Assembly: GCA_005888435.1 (NCBI GenBank)
Contig: VAXO01000048.1
Coordinates: forward strand, 1 to 36,099
From: Actinomycetota bacterium
Lineage (GTDB): Bacteria > Actinomycetota > Thermoleophilia > Gaiellales > Gaiellaceae
Reading direction: 5' to 3'
Length of the DNA stretch: 36,099 bases
Part shown: positions 8,169 to 16,676 of the stretch, piece after piece
How positions within the stretch are numbered: the first letter of the stretch is position 1
How the letters are laid out: each line of letters opens with the position of its first letter
Notes under the pieces: generated by a model
What the model was told of the DNA's origin: nothing
The model's input: only the letters and a program-made list of their open reading frames with translations
Databases searched by the model: none
Position numbers and translations under genes: made by a program

Positions 8169-9425
8169 CTACAGCTTCCAGACTTTCCCGTTGCCGGTGC
8201 CGTTCCTGCCGGTCGCGTTGCGGAGGTCGACGACGATCTGCGCGCGCCCGACGAGGTCGTCGTAGTCGATCGCCTTGTGGGCGGTGACGATCACGACGCC
8301 GTCGTACGCTTCCGGCTCGTAGTCGACGGACCGCATCCCGTCGAACTCCGGCACGTGCGGGTCGTGGTAGTCCACGTTCGCGCCGGCCTTCTGGAGGAGC
8401 TGGATGATCTTCTCCGCCGGCGACTCGCGCACGTCGTCCACGTTCGCCTTGTACGACACGCCGAGCACGAGCAGGCGCGAGCCCTTGAGCGACTTCTGCG
8501 CGCCGTGGTTCAGCGCCTGCGAGATCAGGGACCGGCAGAAGTAGGGCATGTTGGCGTTGATCTTTCCGGACAGCTCGATGAACTCCGTGTAGAAGTCGTA
8601 CTCGCGCGCCTTCCACGTGAGGTAGAAGGGGTCGATCGGGATGCAGTGGCCGCCGAGCCCCGGCCCGGGCTTGAAGCTCATGAAGCCGAACGGCTTCGTC
8701 TCCGCTGCTTCGACGACCTCCCAGACGTCGATGTTCATGCGCTCGCACAGCTGGGCCAGCTCGTTGACGAGCGCGATGTTCACGGCGCGGAAGATGTTCT
8801 CGAGCAGCTTCGTCAGCTCCGCCGCTTCGGGCGACGAGACCGGGACGACCGTCTCGACGGCGCTCCGGTAGAGCTCCGCTGCCCGCTCCGTGCACGCCGG
8901 CGTGACCCCGCCGACGATCTTCGGCGTGTTGTGCGTCGTCCAGTCGGTCCGGCCGGGGTCGACCCGCTCGGGCGAGAACGCGAGGTGGAAGTCGTCGCCG
9001 GCCTTGAGGCCGCTGCTTTCGAGGATGGGCTGCAGCACCTCCCGTGTCGTTCCGGGATAGGTGGTCGACTCGAGCACGACGAGGTGCCCCTTGCGCAGGT
9101 GGGGAGCCAGCTCCTCGACGGCCGCCTGGACGATCGACAGATCCGGCTCGCGCTGGCTCGAAAGCGGTGTCGGGAGGGCGACGAGGATCGCGTCGGCCGC
9201 GGCCGCCGCGTCCATGTCGAGCGTTGCCTTGATCAGGCCCGCGTCGACGAGCTTCTTCAGCTCTACCGACGGCACGTCGCCGATGTGGCTCTCGCCGCGG
9301 TTGATGCCGTCGACGACCTCCGGCTTCACGTCGCGCAGCAGCACCTTCTTGCCCGCGTCCGCGAACGCCTTGGCCAGCGGCATGCCGACGTAGCCCCCTC
9401 CGACGATTGCGACGTCCGGCTTCAT
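8169..9425 (-). CDS. UDP-sugar 6-dehydrogenase (WbpA/WecC-like)
   Basis: Oxidises the C6 hydroxyl of a UDP-hexosamine, probably UDP-GlcNAc, to the uronic acid with two NAD+. With the ATG at 9425 it has 418 residues, normal for the group. It starts with the NAD-binding motif VAIVGGGYVGMPLA. The catalytic cysteine is Cys261 in GLGGHCIPIDPFYL, and the preceding SFKPGPG stretch is typical. The C-terminal domain has VLGVSYKANVDDVRESPA. The GGHCIPIDP signature and length fit UDP-GlcNAc/ManNAc dehydrogenases better than plain UDP-glucose dehydrogenase. An upstream TTG at 9434 is possible, but a TAGCCT box ends 8 nt before the ATG, suggesting a leaderless start. It is the first gene of the operon. 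An enzyme for the C3 transamination step is not in the window. Confidence 0.9.
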   Translation of the reverse strand: MKPDVAIVGGGYVGMPLAKAFADAGKKVLLRDVKPEVVDGINRGESHIGDVPSVELKKLVDAGLIKATLDMDAAAAADAILVALPTPLSSQREPDLSIVQAAVEELAPHLRKGHLVVLESTTYPGTTREVLQPILESSGLKAGDDFHLAFSPERVDPGRTDWTTHNTPKIVGGVTPACTERAAELYRSAVETVVPVSSPEAAELTKLLENIFRAVNIALVNELAQLCERMNIDVWEVVEAAETKPFGFMSFKPGPGLGGHCIPIDPFYLTWKAREYDFYTEFIELSGKINANMPYFCRSLISQALNHGAQKSLKGSRLLVLGVSYKANVDDVRESPAEKIIQLLQKAGANVDYHDPHVPEFDGMRSVDYEPEAYDGVVIVTAHKAIDYDDLVGRAQIVVDLRNATGRNGTGNGKVWKL

Positions 9426-9433
9426 CGGGCGCA

Positions 9434-9439
9434 AGGCTA
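9434..9439 (-). promoter_or_regulatory. -10 box for the UDP-sugar operon
   Basis: TAGCCT on the minus strand lies 8 nt before the ATG at 9425, with no Shine-Dalgarno sequence between, so the mRNA is probably leaderless. No good -35 was found. Confidence 0.4.
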
Positions 9440-9457
9440 CTGACGCGGGACGGTGGC

Positions 9458-9463
9458 TACACT
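9458..9463 (+). promoter_or_regulatory. -10 box for tRNA-Lys
   Basis: TACACT lies 14 nt before the first base of the mature tRNA, a suitable place for a sigma70 -10. The -35 region is not close to consensus. Confidence 0.4.
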
Positions 9464-9477
9464 ACGCACCCGCGCTG

Positions 9478-9550
9478 GGGCCGTTAGCTCAGCTGGTAGA
9501 GCAGGGGACTCTTAATCCCAAGGTCGCAGGTTCGATCCCTGCACGGCCCA
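9478..9550 (+). tRNA. tRNA-Lys (anticodon CUU)
   Basis: A 73-nt cloverleaf. The acceptor stem GGGCCGT pairs with ACGGCCC (9543-9549) and the discriminator base is A. The D arm is GCTC/GAGC. The anticodon loop is CTCTTAA, giving anticodon CUU for AAG lysine codons; its stem is GGGGA/TCCCA with one mismatch at the outer pair. The T arm is GCAGG-TTCGATC-CCTGC. CCA is not fully encoded. It stands alone, divergent from the UDP-sugar operon. Confidence 0.95.
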
Positions 9551-9590
9551 CTGCTGAACTGCACCGAACATGTCAGTGCGTGAGCCGAGC

Positions 9591-10334
9591 TCAGCCGTTC
9601 GCAGACTTCGCGCCGCGCTCGCGAAGCCACGTGGTCATCGTGCCCCGCCGCGTGTCGATCGTCCCCGTGGCGTCAAGTGGCGTTTGCCGGCTGTACTCGG
9701 GCATCGCGTTGATGTTTGCACCGCAACCGAGCAGGAATTCGGCCATCCGGCGCTGACCGCCGTGGCACGCTTGGTAGAAGGCCTCGTCGATGTCCTCGGG
9801 CGTAGGTGGCGGGTCGCCGGCCAGGAGCTCCTTGGCACGCGGGATCATGCCCAAGGCGGCCGCATGCCACAGGCGGTCAACCCTCGCGCCCCGGTCGACG
9901 AGAAGGCGAGCGACGTGCCAACAGCCATAGCCGACTGCGCAGTCGAGTGGCGGGCCGCCCGCGATCGACGCTCCCGGCGCCTCGATGTCGGCGCCACCGT
10001 CGATCAGCGCTGCCGCGACGTCGACATCGTCACTGCTGGCAGCCCAATGGAGCGGCGTCTCGGCCGGTGAATCAGCTTCGCACGGTGCGCTGGGATCCGC
10101 GCCCGCGTCGATGAGCATGCCGACAATCCGGGGTCCGCATGGAAAGTACCCCGGCCAGTCCGCCACCATGTGCAACGGGGTGCGGAAGCCTCCCCCGGCC
10201 TTCCTGCCCTGCACCCTCGCCGACGCCAACTCGGGGTGCTCGCCGAGGAGCCGGCCGACCTTGCCGACGTCGCCGCTGTGAATGGCCGAGGCCAAAGCCG
10301 TAGCGACGGGGTCGTCCTCAGACAACGCGAGCAT
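9591..10334 (-). CDS. Ankyrin-repeat protein
   Basis: Soluble protein of 247 residues built from about five to six ankyrin repeats. Recognisable units include ALASAIHSGDVGKVGRLL, TPLHMVADWPG, TPLHWAASSDDVDVAAALID, PLDCAVGYGCWHVARLL and AFYQACHGGQRRMAEFLL, with the usual G-AD or G-AN turns between them. Ankyrin repeats bind other proteins; no enzymatic domain, signal peptide or membrane helix is present, so the partner is unknown. The start is ATG at 10334, preceded by AAGGAGGAGACC; an upstream in-frame start is less likely. It lies next to the tRNA and divergent from the PD-(D/E)XK-like gene, in a stretch that looks accessory. Similar proteins are scattered among soil bacteria. Confidence 0.85.
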   Translation of the reverse strand: MLALSEDDPVATALASAIHSGDVGKVGRLLGEHPELASARVQGRKAGGGFRTPLHMVADWPGYFPCGPRIVGMLIDAGADPSAPCEADSPAETPLHWAASSDDVDVAAALIDGGADIEAPGASIAGGPPLDCAVGYGCWHVARLLVDRGARVDRLWHAAALGMIPRAKELLAGDPPPTPEDIDEAFYQACHGGQRRMAEFLLGCGANINAMPEYSRQTPLDATGTIDTRRGTMTTWLRERGAKSANG

Positions 10335-10453
10335 GGTCTCCTCCTTGTTGCTTACGGACGAGTACAGCATCCCCCCGACGGGATTGCCCAGGCAAAGGAG
10401 GATGAAAGGCGCACGGCATCAGGCACGCCCTGCGGAACTTCACCGAGCGGCCC

Positions 10454-10459
10454 TACGAT
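10454..10459 (+). promoter_or_regulatory. -10 box of the PD-(D/E)XK-like gene
   Basis: TACGAT ends 6 nt before the GTG at 10466, and no Shine-Dalgarno sequence is present, which suggests a leaderless transcript. An AAAGGAGG at 10395-10402 lies too far upstream to serve this start. Confidence 0.4.
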
Positions 10460-10465
10460 CCGGTC

Positions 10466-11389
10466 GTGCCCACCCAGCAAGAGCTCGAGGCCGCGTTCTG
10501 CTGGGAACCCGAGGACCGAGTCCCTCGTCGGCCCGAGATGACCGAGTTCCGCCGCACCATCCGGTTCCACCAGGCGCAGTGGCGCGCGAGGCACGGTCAC
10601 CCCGTGGGCTCGCAGCCGATCGCGCCGAACGAAAAGCCTTCCCGGCCGGTAGGCAGCCGCCTACCGCTCGACTACGCGCGCGACACCGGCGCGAACTTCC
10701 TCACTCCCGCCGCGCTCGCAGCCGTGCAGCAACGGATCTCGGTGATCGAGCCGCATCAGAGCGTCGACCAGCAGCGGCTCTGGGCGGACCTGCTCTGGTC
10801 GCCGGCGCTCGCCTTCAACCTCTTCGGCGACCTCGCCGCCGATCTCGACCTCGCCGATCGCCTGGTGCGCTCCTGGTGGCCGGATGCGCCTGGCCGCGTG
10901 GTGGAGGTCCGCTTCGCCCACTCACCCGGCTGGCTCGATCCCTCGTACCTGAAAAGCCTGCGTGCATTCGATGCCGCGTTCGTGCTCGAGGGCGGGATCG
11001 TCGCCGTCGACGTGAAGTACCACGAGCGGGCGAAGGCCGAAATCCCGAGACCCGAGAACCTCGCGCGCTACATCGAGGTCGCGCGCCGGTCCGGCGCCTT
11101 CGCAGACGGCGCCGTCGACGCCGTCAAGGGGAAATCGGATCTTGCCGTGATGTGGCTCGAGCACCTCCTCCTGCATTCGATGCTCCAGCACGAGAGCGGC
11201 GTGTGGAGATGGGGTCGCTACCTCGTCGTCCACCCGGCGGGGAACTCCGACGTCGCAGACATGGCCGATCGATACAGAAAGCTCCTCGCCGACGACGCGA
11301 CATTCGCGACCCTGACGCTCGAAAACCTGCTCCGTTCCGGCGTGCTCCCCGCCGCGAACGCCCTGCGCGAACGCTACGTGCCTGCATGA
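10466..11389 (+). CDS. PD-(D/E)XK nuclease-like protein, hypothetical
   Basis: Unnamed protein of 307 residues. The segment around residues 168-192 reads AFDAAFVLEGGIVAVDVKYHE, which matches the core of PD-(D/E)XK nuclease folds: an Asp on one strand, a short turn, then Asp-x-Lys on the next. I recall similar proteins being annotated as PGN_0703-like putative restriction endonucleases, but this could not be checked. No methyltransferase or specificity gene is next to it, so a classical restriction role is doubtful. The GTG start at 10466 follows a TACGAT box by 6 nt. Its TGA overlaps the ATG of the VOC gene (ATGA), so both are translated together. No signal peptide or membrane segment is seen. 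Confidence 0.6.
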   Translation: MPTQQELEAAFCWEPEDRVPRRPEMTEFRRTIRFHQAQWRARHGHPVGSQPIAPNEKPSRPVGSRLPLDYARDTGANFLTPAALAAVQQRISVIEPHQSVDQQRLWADLLWSPALAFNLFGDLAADLDLADRLVRSWWPDAPGRVVEVRFAHSPGWLDPSYLKSLRAFDAAFVLEGGIVAVDVKYHERAKAEIPRPENLARYIEVARRSGAFADGAVDAVKGKSDLAVMWLEHLLLHSMLQHESGVWRWGRYLVVHPAGNSDVADMADRYRKLLADDATFATLTLENLLRSGVLPAANALRERYVPA

Positions 11390-11835
11390 GCATGCAGCCC
11401 AGCATTCATGTGCTCACGCTCGGCGTCGCCGACCTGGAGCGCTCGCTGGCGTTCTACCGGGCGCTCGGCTTCGACTCCGAAGGCATCATCGGCACGGAGT
11501 TCCCCGGCGGAACTGCGGCGATGTTCGACCTCCGGGGCGGCCTGGTCCTCGCGCTCTACGGCCGGAAGGATCTCGAGCGGGACGCGAACGCGACGTTCGA
11601 CGCGCCCGGACGGGGAGAGTTCAGTATCGGGCACATCGTCGGCAGCCGGGACGAGGTCGATGCCGTGCTCGCAGCGGCGCAGGCGGCAGGCGCGACGCTG
11701 ACAGAGGAGCCTTACGACAGGCCCTGGGGGATCTACTCGGGATACTTCCGCGATCCCGATGGACACCTCTGGGAGGTCATCTGGAGCCCACGCCAAAGCG
11801 GGCGTGAGCGCGACAGATCGCCGGAGGATGATTGA
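11386..11835 (+). CDS. VOC-family (glyoxalase/bleomycin-resistance fold) protein
   Basis: Small cytoplasmic metal-dependent-fold protein of 149 residues with two beta-alpha-beta-beta-beta modules. The first begins IHVLTLGVADLERSLAFYRALGF, the usual VOC opening with a potential metal-ligand His. The second ends GYFRDPDGHLWEVIW, the usual closing motif with a conserved Asp-Pro-Asp-Gly and a metal-binding Glu. Specific chemistry cannot be inferred; members include dioxygenases, lyases, isomerases and resistance proteins. The ATG at 11386 overlaps the upstream stop; a second ATG at 11392 is also possible. A long open frame extends upstream in phase but is the shadow of the PD-(D/E)XK-like gene. 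Confidence 0.85.
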   Translation: MSMQPSIHVLTLGVADLERSLAFYRALGFDSEGIIGTEFPGGTAAMFDLRGGLVLALYGRKDLERDANATFDAPGRGEFSIGHIVGSRDEVDAVLAAAQAAGATLTEEPYDRPWGIYSGYFRDPDGHLWEVIWSPRQSGRERDRSPEDD

Positions 11836-11873
11836 TGCGCTGTGTTCGGGTCTCGGCCAGAGGCCTGCGCGAG

Positions 11874-13304
11874 CTACACGCGGTCGACGCGGAGGATCTC
11901 GGGGACACGGAAGCGGTCGAGCCGGCCGCGTCGCTCGAGCCAACCAAGTAGCGCCAGTAGCAGCGACACGGCGACGAGCAGCCCGGCACCCCAGTTGAGC
12001 TCGTACTCGCGCCGGCGAACAAGCTCGAGCGCGATGAGCGAGAGCAGGGCAAGCGGAAGCACGCAGACCCAGTCCGCTTCGACCGTCGGTCGGAGCCATG
12101 CACCGGCGAGCCGAATCGCCAACAGCACGGCCGCGACCCCGAGCCAGGAGCGCGGGACAAAGAGGAGCGTCGAGGCCCAACCCCCGGGCAGCACGTGCCA
12201 GGTTGGAGCGAGCGAGACGACGACGTACGCGACCGCCGCCCCTGCCGCCACCGCACGCAGCGCGATCCGGTCTCTCGGCGGACGGAGTGCGCGCGAGCGC
12301 AGGAGCACGATGCCGACGAGTGCCGCGGCGAACGCGAAGCCCAGCTTCGCCGCGATGCGCACGCCGTAGCCGCGTGGGGTGAAGGCGGTCGACTCGAACC
12401 CTTGGGTCGCGACGATCAGCGCGAAGGCGACCGCGACCTCGAGAGCCGAGACGGGCAGCCGCACGGCTGTGGCCACGACGAGCGTGACGGCCAGAACCGC
12501 CGCGGTCGTCCCCAGCAGCGTCCAGCCGACGAAGGCGCCCTGCCAGTGGAAGTAGAGCGTCGCGACGAAGGCGGCCGCGGCGAGCACGACGATCGGGTCG
12601 GCGTTGCGCGCCCGTACGACCTCACGCGCGGAAAGAGCCGCGAGCAAGGCGCCGAGACCCAGGCCGATCCAGGCGCCGTAGACAAGATCCGTGCCTACCG
12701 CGAGCGCGACGGCAACACCGCCGCAGAAGAGGAGCGCCGCCGCCGGCAGCCACAGAGCCGCGACGATCGCAACCGCCGCGGCGTCGACCGCGTACGCCGG
12801 GAAGGAAACGTGGAGAGGCGCAAACCGCGCCCAGGGCAAGGCGAGGGCGATCCAGAGCGCGACCGCCGGAGCCGCGGTGAGCGGAGGCCGGCGGCGCAGG
12901 CTCACGGCGCCGAGCAGCGCGGCAGCCCCAGCCGCGATCCCGAGGTACGCGCCGTAGCCGAGGTGGTAGCGCACGGGCGCGTCGAGAGCGCGGCGGGCGT
13001 AGCCGCGCGCATACCAGGTGTCCACGGCGACAGCGACGGCACCGTAGGCAACGAGCACGCCGCACCCGGCGAGAGGCAGACGCGAGATTAGGGCCGGCCG
13101 CGCGATGGCCCCGCCGGCCGCAGCGACCAGCCCGAGCGCGAACACCGCCGCCGCGAATCCGAAGTCGTACCCGTACTCGCCCCAGCCTTCGATCGAGGAG
13201 CCGAAGAGCGGGGTCGAGCGCGACGCCACCTGCCACGGCAGGTAGAGGCTCGCGAGAAACGTCAGGCCGCTCGACAGCAGGAGCAGCAGAGGCCAGCGCC
13301 GCAC
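11874..13304 (-). CDS. Polytopic membrane protein, unknown function
   Basis: Integral membrane protein of 476 residues with an estimated 12 or more hydrophobic helices rich in Ala, Val and Leu. The first, LLLLLSSGLTFLASLYLPW, starts close to the N-terminus. Charged residues sit mostly in short Arg-rich loops (RRRPP, RARNAD, RRREYELNWG), which would face the cytoplasm. There is no transport or enzyme motif I recognise, and no family is named. The start at GTG 13304 is preferred over TTG 13313 because a TAGGTT box (13318 to 13313) would then lie 8 nt upstream, as in other leaderless starts here. It is convergent with the VOC gene and divergent from the histidine kinase; a link to that sensor is possible but unsupported. 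Confidence 0.75.
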   Translation of the reverse strand: MRRWPLLLLLSSGLTFLASLYLPWQVASRSTPLFGSSIEGWGEYGYDFGFAAAVFALGLVAAAGGAIARPALISRLPLAGCGVLVAYGAVAVAVDTWYARGYARRALDAPVRYHLGYGAYLGIAAGAAALLGAVSLRRRPPLTAAPAVALWIALALPWARFAPLHVSFPAYAVDAAAVAIVAALWLPAAALLFCGGVAVALAVGTDLVYGAWIGLGLGALLAALSAREVVRARNADPIVVLAAAAFVATLYFHWQGAFVGWTLLGTTAAVLAVTLVVATAVRLPVSALEVAVAFALIVATQGFESTAFTPRGYGVRIAAKLGFAFAAALVGIVLLRSRALRPPRDRIALRAVAAGAAVAYVVVSLAPTWHVLPGGWASTLLFVPRSWLGVAAVLLAIRLAGAWLRPTVEADWVCVLPLALLSLIALELVRRREYELNWGAGLLVAVSLLLALLGWLERRGRLDRFRVPEILRVDRV

Positions 13305-13350
13305 GGCCCGCAAACCTAGCGCCAGGTAAGGAAATTTGCCGCCAGCGGAG

Positions 13351-13356
13351 TAAAGT
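13351..13356 (+). promoter_or_regulatory. -10 box of the histidine kinase gene
   Basis: TAAAGT lies 30 nt before the TTG start. A run of six G (13375-13380) between them may act as a weak ribosome binding site. No -35 is clear. Confidence 0.35.
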
Positions 13357-13386
13357 CAGACAGTTCGCCCAACCCGGGGGGTTCGA

Positions 13387-16300
13387 TTGGCGACTCGAGA
13401 CGTCGAACGCCGAGCTCTAGAGGACGACCGCTTCTTCAGCGACGAGATCGTCGAGGCGTCGTCCACGCTGCTCGGTTCGCTCGACGTGGACGCGATGCTG
13501 CCCGAGATCCTCGAGCTCGCAAGCCGGACGCTGGCTGCCGACGCGTACGCGCTCTGGCGCAAGGACGCGACGGACGGATCCTGGAGCGTGGCGGCATACG
13601 CAGGCCTGCCGGAGTCGTACGTCGAGAGCGCGACCGCGGCGATCCGCGGGCGGGGAGACGCCGTATTGCTCGAGGAGCCGCTGGTAGCGGAGGACATCGC
13701 GAATGCCGACTGGATCGGGCCGACGCACCGGCGCGCCCATGCTGAGGCCGGAACGCGTGCGATGCTCATCGCCGGCCTGCACTACTCCGACCGCGTCGTC
13801 GGGACGCTCGTCTTCTACTACCGCCACACCCGCCGCTTCGCGGATGCCGAGAAGAACGCCGCCTCGCTCTTGGCCAACATCGCCGCCGCGGCGATCGGCA
13901 CGGCCGAGCTGTACGAGACCCAGCGCCGGTCAGCGGAGGACCAGCGCTTCGTCGCGCAAGCGAGCGAGCTGCTGGCGTCGTCGCTCGAGTACGAGCGCAC
14001 GCTGGCGAACGTCGCCGCGCTCGCCGTGTCCGAGTTTGCGGACTGGTGCGCAATCGACATGCTCGAGCCGGCTGGCTCGCTGAGCCGGCTGGCGATCGCG
14101 CACCGCGATCCGGAGAAGGTGCAGCTCGCGAACGAGCTCGCGGAGAAGTACCCGCCCGACTCGGACGCGCCCTACGGCGTCCCGAATGTCATCCGCACAC
14201 GGCAACCGGAGCTCTTCTCCGAGATCAGCGACGAGCTGCTCGTCCAGGCCACCGCGGAGACACCGGAGCTGCTCCAGCTGCTGCGCGAGCTCGGCCTGCG
14301 CTCGTCCATGTGCGTGCCCCTGGTCGTACGCGACCGCGTGCTCGGGGCGATCACTTTCATCGCGGCCGAGAGCGGCCGCCGCTACGACGAGCGCGACCTC
14401 GTCACCGCGGAGGATCTCGCGCGCCGCGCAGCGACCGCCGTCGACAACGCGTTGCTCTACCGGGAGGCTCAGGCCGCGCGCCGCGAAGCGCTCGACTCGC
14501 TCGCCGTCGTCGACGCGATCTTCGCCGCCGCGCCCGTCGGGCTCGCATTCATGGACGCGAACTTCCAGTACGTCCGCGTCAACGAGGCGCTGGCCACGAT
14601 CAACGGTCTACCCGCCGAGGAGCACTTGGGACGTTCGTTGCGAGACGTGCTCGGCGATGAGCTCGCGCACACGATCGAGCCGTACCACCGCCACGTGCTC
14701 GAGACGGGCGAGCCGGTCCTCGATCTCGCAGTCGAAGGGCGCACAGCGGCCGCACCCGGCGAAACGCGGAACTGGCTCGTCAGCTACTACCCGGTGCGCG
14801 ATGCGACCGAGCAGGTGATCGGCGTCGGCGTCGTCATCACCGACGTCACCGAGCGCGAGCGCGCACGTGCAGCGGCCGAGGCCGCGGGCGCGCGACTGAG
14901 CGTGCTCGCCGAGGCCAGCCAGCGGCTCGCCGGCAGCCTCGACTACGAGTCGACGCTCGCGAGCCTGGCGAGGCTGCTCGTTCCTCGTTTCGCGGACTGG
15001 TACGCGGTGGACGTGGTCGACGGCAGCCGGTTCCGCCGGATCGCCGTGGTTCACAAGGACCCGGCCAAGGAGGAGTGGGCGAAGAAATCGATGGAGCTCT
15101 TCGCACCGGAGCGGCGCGAGCTCGAGGGAACCGCGCGAGTGGCGCGCACAGGCGAAGCCGTCCTCTACCGGGAGGTCAGCGAAGAGCTGCTCGCTGCGTC
15201 GACGCTCAACGAGGAGCACCACGAGGTACTGCGCCAGCTCGGGATGGCATCGGCCATGTGCGTGCCCCTGACCGCCGGCGGCCGGACCTTCGGCGCCCTC
15301 ATGCTCGTCTCCGCCGACCCGGAGCGGCTGTTCGGCGAGGAGGACCTCGACTTCGCGAAGCACCTCGGGCGCCGTGCGGCCGTCGCCGTCGACAACGCTC
15401 GCCTCTATCGAGAGACGGAGCGCCGCGCACGCGCCGCTCTCGTCGTGCAGCACGTCGCAGACGGTGTGCTGCTCGTGAACACCGAGGGCGTGATCCGGCT
15501 GTGGAACCCCGCCGCCGAGCAGCTCACGGACGTACCCGCGTCGGAGGCGCTCGGCAGGCAGGCCGCCGAGCTCTTCGACGACTGGGAGTCGATCGCGCAG
15601 CTGGCCGAGAGCGACGAGCATCGCCCTGTGACGCAGGCAGTGAAGGTGAACGGCCGCGAGTTGTGGCTCTCGATCACGGCGGTGGGATTCGACGACGCCA
15701 GCGTCTTTGCACTCCGCGACCTCACCGAGGAGCGTGCGGTCGAGACGCTCAAGTCGGACTTCGTGTCCACGATCTCGCACGAGCTGCGGACGCCGCTCGC
15801 CGCGATCTACGGCGCGGCGCTCACGCTGCGCCGTGAGGATGTGATCCTCGGCGAGCCGCAACGCACGGGCTTGCTCGAGGTGATCGCGAGCGAGTCCGAC
15901 CGGCTCGCGCGCATCGTCAACGACGTGCTGTGGGTCAGCCGGCTCGAGTCCGACCGGCTCCGAACCACGATCGAGCCGTGCGACGCCGTCGAGATCGCCC
16001 GCAACGTCGTCGACGCCGCTCGCCAGTACATCCCGGTCAGCATCAAGCTCGCGCTCACGACCCCCACGGGCGCGGTGCCACCCGTCGCTGCCGATGCCGA
16101 CAAGATCCGTCAGGTGCTGACGAACCTCGTCGAGAACGCCGTCAAGTACTCGCCCGACGGCGGCCGCGTGACGGTCGAGGTCGTGACTGTCGGGCCGCGC
16201 CTGCGGTTCACGGTCAGCGACGACGGGCTCGGCGTCCCACCCGCCGAGCACCGCCGGATCTTTGAGAAGTTCTACCGGCTCGACCCCGACCTGACCCGCG

Positions 16301-16431
16301 GCGTGGGGGGAACGGGGCTCGGCCTCTACATCAGCCGCGAGCTGCTCGAGCGGATGGGCGGCCGCATCTGGGTCGAGTCGAGCGGAGCGGGCGGTTCCAC
16401 ATTCGTGGCGGAACTTCCACTCGCTGACTAG
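13387..16431 (+). CDS. Multi-sensor histidine kinase (GAF-GAF-PAS-GAF-PAS-HisKA-HATPase)
   Basis: Large soluble sensor kinase of 1014 residues with no membrane helix, so it senses a cytoplasmic signal. In order: GAF-like domain (about 20-180), second GAF (about 195-355), PAS (about 370-495), third GAF (about 515-675), PAS (about 680-785), dimerisation/phosphoacceptor domain with His798 in TISHELRTPL, and an ATPase domain with the N box at Asn913 (NLVENAVKYS), G1 at Asp945 (DDGLGVP) and G2 near 975 (GGTGLGLY). GAF2 and GAF3 share the phrase FADWYAVD / FADWCAID and an MCVPL stretch, so they look like an internal duplication. No response regulator is adjacent, making it an orphan kinase. The start is TTG at 13387. 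The stimulus is unknown; the GAF domains show no obvious heme or Fe-S cysteine cluster. Confidence 0.92.
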   Translation: MATRDVERRALEDDRFFSDEIVEASSTLLGSLDVDAMLPEILELASRTLAADAYALWRKDATDGSWSVAAYAGLPESYVESATAAIRGRGDAVLLEEPLVAEDIANADWIGPTHRRAHAEAGTRAMLIAGLHYSDRVVGTLVFYYRHTRRFADAEKNAASLLANIAAAAIGTAELYETQRRSAEDQRFVAQASELLASSLEYERTLANVAALAVSEFADWCAIDMLEPAGSLSRLAIAHRDPEKVQLANELAEKYPPDSDAPYGVPNVIRTRQPELFSEISDELLVQATAETPELLQLLRELGLRSSMCVPLVVRDRVLGAITFIAAESGRRYDERDLVTAEDLARRAATAVDNALLYREAQAARREALDSLAVVDAIFAAAPVGLAFMDANFQYVRVNEALATINGLPAEEHLGRSLRDVLGDELAHTIEPYHRHVLETGEPVLDLAVEGRTAAAPGETRNWLVSYYPVRDATEQVIGVGVVITDVTERERARAAAEAAGARLSVLAEASQRLAGSLDYESTLASLARLLVPRFADWYAVDVVDGSRFRRIAVVHKDPAKEEWAKKSMELFAPERRELEGTARVARTGEAVLYREVSEELLAASTLNEEHHEVLRQLGMASAMCVPLTAGGRTFGALMLVSADPERLFGEEDLDFAKHLGRRAAVAVDNARLYRETERRARAALVVQHVADGVLLVNTEGVIRLWNPAAEQLTDVPASEALGRQAAELFDDWESIAQLAESDEHRPVTQAVKVNGRELWLSITAVGFDDASVFALRDLTEERAVETLKSDFVSTISHELRTPLAAIYGAALTLRREDVILGEPQRTGLLEVIASESDRLARIVNDVLWVSRLESDRLRTTIEPCDAVEIARNVVDAARQYIPVSIKLALTTPTGAVPPVAADADKIRQVLTNLVENAVKYSPDGGRVTVEVVTVGPRLRFTVSDDGLGVPPAEHRRIFEKFYRLDPDLTRGVGGTGLGLYISRELLERMGGRIWVESSGAGGSTFVAELPLAD

Positions 16432-16478
16432 CAACCACATCCCTAGAAAAACTCGGCAAGAGGTGAAAGGGTTGTCGC

Positions 16479-16673
16479 ATGAGCGGCGACGTCCTCTGGG
16501 CTGAAGCACCCGACGACGACGGCGGCGAGCAAGCGCCCGAACCGGAAGACCAGGGGGACCTGGACGAGACTTTCGCGGCCCGGCGCCTGCGGCGCTGGAT
16601 CAAGGGGATGTTCGGCGGCAAGCCGGCTGCGGCCGAGCCGGAAGACCAGCCCGGCCGCGAGCCCGACGCCTAG
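16479..16673 (+). CDS. Small acidic protein, unknown
   Basis: A 64-residue frame with a good AGGTGAAAGGG before its ATG, starting 48 bp after the kinase stop. It is rich in Asp, Glu, Pro and Gly, with a short basic helix (ARRLRRWIKGMFGG) in the middle that could be amphipathic. The two acidic arms around a basic core suggest an intrinsically disordered peptide. No family is recognised. Being just downstream on the same strand, it may be cotranscribed with the kinase. It could be a chance frame, but the ribosome binding site and position support it. Confidence 0.5.
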   Translation: MSGDVLWAEAPDDDGGEQAPEPEDQGDLDETFAARRLRRWIKGMFGGKPAAAEPEDQPGREPDA

Positions 16674-16676
16674 TTC

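Noticed and set aside
10282-11388. Long open frame running into the VOC gene in phase, suggesting a 517-residue fusion protein.
   Set aside because: The upstream part is Arg/Pro/Ala-rich translation of the other frame of the PD-(D/E)XK-like gene. The VOC fold begins cleanly at the ATG at 11386.
9478-13304. Integrated element bounded by a tRNA-Lys 3'-end duplication.
   Set aside because: No second copy of the tRNA 3' end and no integrase were seen in the window.
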